The notes beneath the pieces are model-generated. The model ran no database searches. It had not been told where the DNA came from and worked only from the letters and a program-made list of their open reading frames with translations. DNA of 33,662 nucleotides. Origin: an uncultured Eubacteriaceae bacterium. Its GTDB lineage: Bacteria > Bacillota > Clostridia > Lachnospirales > CAG-274. The position numbers were made by a program, and so were the translations under genes. Each line of letters begins with the position of its first letter. Positions within the stretch are counted from its first letter, which is position 1. Of this stretch, positions 30,788 through 33,662 are shown piece by piece. The DNA lies in NCBI GenBank assembly GCA_947167715.1, contig CAMVJD010000031.1, forward strand, positions 1-33,662. The letters are read 5' to 3'.

Positions 30788-30910
30788 TTATTCAAAATCC
30801 GATGCGTTAAATTCCGCAAAATCGTCCTGCGTTGCGGACGACACAACGAGTATATCCTCGCTTGTAAATTGCGTTAATTCAAACTCGGGTGTAATATATT
30901 TTTGTTTCAT
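30788..30910 (-). CDS. 40-residue peptide, possible RiPP-like or adhesin-associated small protein
   Basis: A 40-codon gene begins at ATG 30910 with AAGGAGG 5 bases upstream. It starts MKQKYITPEFELTQFTSEDI, continues LVVSSATQDD and ends in the acidic, aromatic tail FAEFNASDFE. The start MKxxYxxPExE...(E)D(I/V) recurs in many small unannotated gut Firmicutes proteins, some near surface proteins. It lies 14 bases after the stop of the InlB-repeat gene and ends at a terminator, so it is co-transcribed. No modification enzyme is nearby, so a RiPP role is uncertain. Confidence 0.65.
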   Translation of the reverse strand: MKQKYITPEFELTQFTSEDILVVSSATQDDFAEFNASDFE

Positions 30911-30924
30911 TTTATCCTCCTTAT

Positions 30925-33447
30925 TTAATCTTCTGCTCCGCCTTTTAAATAAGCTATTATATCAAACTTGTTTGTATCAGGTTGACTTATTGTGTTGTCA
31001 ATTGCTATGCCGACAATATACGAGCCATTGCCGGCAGTAATTGTACTGCCGTCGCTGAATTTTACTTTTGAATAAACCGTATTTATAAAACCGGTCTTAT
31101 TATCAATATAATTTGCATTATTTTGTGCCGGCTTTATTATGTAATTATCCGCTGTTTCCGCAACCAGCTTGTTTATAACTGCGATATGGTCATAATCTGT
31201 GACCGATTTACCCTGTGCGGGAGTAAAGTTAAAAAGAATATAGGTCTTGTTGTTTGCGTTGTCTACGCAATAACTTAAATATGAATTAAGTGCTGTTTGG
31301 TTAGCTGCAATAGAGGCCGCTGCGTCCTCAAATACCGCTGTGTAGACAACATCCTTTGTTACCGCCGAAAACTCTTTATCCCAGTTCTTGAACGCAGCTC
31401 CCGCCTTAACGGGTGTTGCGCTGTCATAGAACGGAGCCGAGCCGTACTCCACATTTTCATCAATCTCCAATACCTTACCGTCATAGTTCTTCCAAGTGAC
31501 CGTAAATTTTTTCTTTTCAAACTCAGCCGAGACATTGACATCGCTGCGTGGCATATTGAATGAGTATTTGCCGTCGCTGTCGGGAACGATCTCGGTATCA
31601 TTGTATTTTACGCTCTTGATATTAAATCCGGTCTTGGGGGTTACTGTAAGTTTGACCTTATCATTGTATTTTGCAGTAGTCTTATCGGCGGTTACGGTAC
31701 CGTAATAACTTGTTCCGAGGGTAACATTGAAATCTGCATCACAATTGCCGCTGAATGTTAGAGTTTTACCGGCAAGTGCGCTCATTTCATCTTTTGTCAA
31801 TGAACCTTGATAGGTTTTTGACTCGTCATCTTTCAATATAATTCCGTCTGCTATTTTCGTGACCAGATTAGAACGGTCCGGTAGTCTCATTTGACCTATT
31901 TTTATAGAGTCACTTTCCGCATTGCAGCCAAGTATCAGGCTATATTCACTGTAAACACTGGAAGAATTGATCTGACCGCCTGTGATATTGACATAATATC
32001 CGCCGATGTTTCCTGTTACGGCACCACCCGAAATATTAACAGAATTGTAATTTGAGGTTATTGGAGCTTTGACCACTCCGCCGCTTATTATGACATCGCC
32101 GCTATGCGAATACAATTGTCCGTAATCGATAGTAACATTGCCGCTTTTTATATTTATCCCATTGGTCGCCCTTAGTGCATATCCACCAAAGGCAGAATAA
32201 CTATTAAGTGATATATTTCCGCCGTTGATCTCTACATAGCTCGCTCCGATACCATCTTGTGAATTTGCGGAATATGGTATACTTAATTTACCGGTATTAC
32301 CGTAAATATAAAGTTTATCATTATTATCATCACTTTTGAAAACATATGTACTTACCTGAGATGCAGGCTGTATTTTCATCTCGCAGCCATCTTCAAGAAC
32401 AAGGTGTACATCATCTGTAAAAATGATCTCATGGTTGAATGTAATATTACCGCTTACCTTGTACCAGCCGCCTGTCAGGAAATAGACTTCGTTATCGTTC
32501 AGTAAAGCAGGTGAAGCTTCTGTACCGCCGGCAAGTGCTTTTTTGAACTCGCCCGAAATAACCGCCGGAGCATCTGTCATCGTGTATGTTGCTTTGCCGT
32601 TCGTCAGACTGCGTTTGTTCCCGTTGACAGTAACACTATAGATATAATATCCGCTGTCGGGTACGGGTATAATATCAATTATTTCGCCTTTTCTTGCCTG
32701 ACTCGGAACTGTAAATGTACCGTGCTGCAAATCCTGATCAAGCGAAACATCTACAAACGCGGACTGATTTACGATTTCATTAGTACTGTTGTTTTTCCAT
32801 AACGCTTTTGCGGTAGTTGAGCCAATATGAGCATAGCTATCGCCCGGCTGACATATCTGCCCCCTTATTTCCCAGCCTGCAAAGGTATGTCCCTCACGGG
32901 TATAGGTACATTCCGGCAGCTTATAGGTTCTCCCTACATAACAATACATCTTATCATTATTGGTCTCCCCTTGAGATGTAACTGTAAGCGTACCATCTCC
33001 ACCGTCTTTGTCAAAATAAAGATATCCGGCTAAAACCACAGGAATAGAATCCTGACCGATATTAACGCTGACGGCAATCGAAGTATTTCCAAATCCCATA
33101 TTCAATGTTCCCTTTTCAATGGGTGAGACACTTGAATTCTCCATTGTAAGATACCAGACCCCGTTCTTTTTTTCTGCCGTTAAACAAGACACTCCCGTTA
33201 CCTCGACAGTATCCGGCGTTCCTTCAATGTCCAAAGCCGCAAGCACATCAAACAGCGGATAAGTAGACTTTTCGCCGGTTTCGGCAGTTTTCTTTACTGT
33301 TTTTGAATTGTAGGTGAAAGCTGCGGAAAATGTAGTTGCCGCATAAACCGATGCTGCCATATCAAACGCAGGCAAAGCTAAAGGCAAATACGCGGTTGAT
33401 AATGCTGTCAAAAGTGCGGCAGCAAGTTTCAAAAATTTTATTTTCAT
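30925..33447 (-). CDS. Secreted InlB B-repeat protein, adhesin-like
   Basis: The 840-residue protein opens with a signal peptide (MKIKFLKLAAALLTALSTAY, cleavage about 36). A domain of about 40-150 follows, then an InlB B-type repeat (YKLPECTYTREGHTFAGWEI, about 175-200). A beta-helix-like region with repeated short patterns (VNISGGAV, VNITGGQI, VIISGGVV, VEINGGNI) spans about 330-500. Further repeat-like domains (VTADKTTAKYNDKVKLTVTP; VTWKNYDGKVLEID ... AAFKNWDKEF) follow. There is no SLH, LPXTG or lipobox, so attachment is unclear. AAAGGAAA precedes the ATG. A surface or carbohydrate-binding role is inferred. Confidence 0.8.
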   Translation of the reverse strand: MKIKFLKLAAALLTALSTAYLPLALPAFDMAASVYAATTFSAAFTYNSKTVKKTAETGEKSTYPLFDVLAALDIEGTPDTVEVTGVSCLTAEKKNGVWYLTMENSSVSPIEKGTLNMGFGNTSIAVSVNIGQDSIPVVLAGYLYFDKDGGDGTLTVTSQGETNNDKMYCYVGRTYKLPECTYTREGHTFAGWEIRGQICQPGDSYAHIGSTTAKALWKNNSTNEIVNQSAFVDVSLDQDLQHGTFTVPSQARKGEIIDIIPVPDSGYYIYSVTVNGNKRSLTNGKATYTMTDAPAVISGEFKKALAGGTEASPALLNDNEVYFLTGGWYKVSGNITFNHEIIFTDDVHLVLEDGCEMKIQPASQVSTYVFKSDDNNDKLYIYGNTGKLSIPYSANSQDGIGASYVEINGGNISLNSYSAFGGYALRATNGINIKSGNVTIDYGQLYSHSGDVIISGGVVKAPITSNYNSVNISGGAVTGNIGGYYVNITGGQINSSSVYSEYSLILGCNAESDSIKIGQMRLPDRSNLVTKIADGIILKDDESKTYQGSLTKDEMSALAGKTLTFSGNCDADFNVTLGTSYYGTVTADKTTAKYNDKVKLTVTPKTGFNIKSVKYNDTEIVPDSDGKYSFNMPRSDVNVSAEFEKKKFTVTWKNYDGKVLEIDENVEYGSAPFYDSATPVKAGAAFKNWDKEFSAVTKDVVYTAVFEDAAASIAANQTALNSYLSYCVDNANNKTYILFNFTPAQGKSVTDYDHIAVINKLVAETADNYIIKPAQNNANYIDNKTGFINTVYSKVKFSDGSTITAGNGSYIVGIAIDNTISQPDTNKFDIIAYLKGGAED

Positions 33448-33529
33448 AACTATTTCCTTTCTTTTTTATATTTTTCAGATATTGTTCCTTAATACAATTC
33501 CTTTAAATATAAACCTCCTTTTTAACGCC

Positions 33530-33576
33530 AAAAGCACACCCTATAGCTATTACATAAGCTAACAGAGTGTGCTTTT
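33530..33576. terminator. Bidirectional terminator
   Basis: AAAAGCACAC pairs with GTGTGCTTTT, with an inner TAGCT/AGCTA stem. It is upstream of the InlB-repeat gene on the minus strand and presumably ends a gene beyond the window or isolates the two units. Confidence 0.75.
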
Positions 33577-33620
33577 AAATTTGTATATGTATTAAATTAT
33601 ATATGGGCGCAGTTATGCTA

Positions 33621-33662
<42 letters not shown>

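Overview
The window looks like chromosome of an endospore-forming Gram-positive anaerobe of the class Clostridia. The evidence is a full-length spoIIID, S-layer-homology (SLH) surface proteins, long-form Hpf, InlB-type repeat proteins, TTGACA/TATAAT promoters with AGGAGG ribosome sites, and T-tailed terminators. No rRNA or tRNA gene was seen. All assignments come from reading the sequence; no database search was run.

Layout. (1) 1-1619: the end of a CX5R tyrosine phosphatase and a STAS-kinase fusion. (2) 1640-2580: a scrapyard of surface-protein and recombinase fragments. (3) 2611-3837: a DUF2130 protein. (4) 3934-6370: a decayed region with a truncated spoIIID copy, a tandem array of hairpins, a transporter pseudogene split by a hairpin-rich insertion, and a hydantoinase-like tail. 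(5) 6512-12124: a probable three-gene operon of secreted GH3-SLH hydrolase, acyltransferase and an ATPase-like/SDF-symporter fusion. (6) 12163-17460: a degraded defence and mobility island. It holds a small terminal-repeat element, fragments of VanY, a large serine recombinase, an RloA/RloB-type pair and an AlbA_2-like protein, a frameshifted EVE-nuclease, a second truncated spoIIID, and an apparently intact type III toxin-antitoxin locus with an unknown gene after it. (7) 17469-21918: spoIIID with its hairpin leader, convergent with a glmM-glmS-mtnN operon. (8) 22041-25304: an LRR/SLH surface protein, hpf and an unknown two-helix membrane protein. (9) 25339-30550: a signalling operon (REC-degenerate GGDEF-EAL, HPt, hybrid histidine kinase). 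(10) 30706-33662: a secreted InlB-repeat protein, a 40-residue peptide gene after it, and a TTGC tetranucleotide repeat running off the window end.

The most notable system is the type III toxin-antitoxin locus at 15885-16643. It has a consensus promoter, three contiguous 34-nt repeats that can fold as pseudoknots with a compensatory base-pair change, a short terminator, and a ToxN/AbiQ-type endoribonuclease gene. Second is the set of three spoIIID 5' regions. All share a hairpin leader just before the start codon, and two encode only an N-terminal helix-turn-helix peptide. The ToxIN-type locus lies between two of them. Third is the array at 4356-4700, where hairpin positions are kept while stem sequences change.

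The cell-wall theme recurs: glmM/glmS make glucosamine-6-phosphate and its 1-phosphate isomer for peptidoglycan, the GH3 enzyme probably trims or recycles wall sugars, and the SLH proteins attach to wall polymers. Unrelated fragments joined abruptly at several points show that regions 2, 4 and 6 are recombination-prone.
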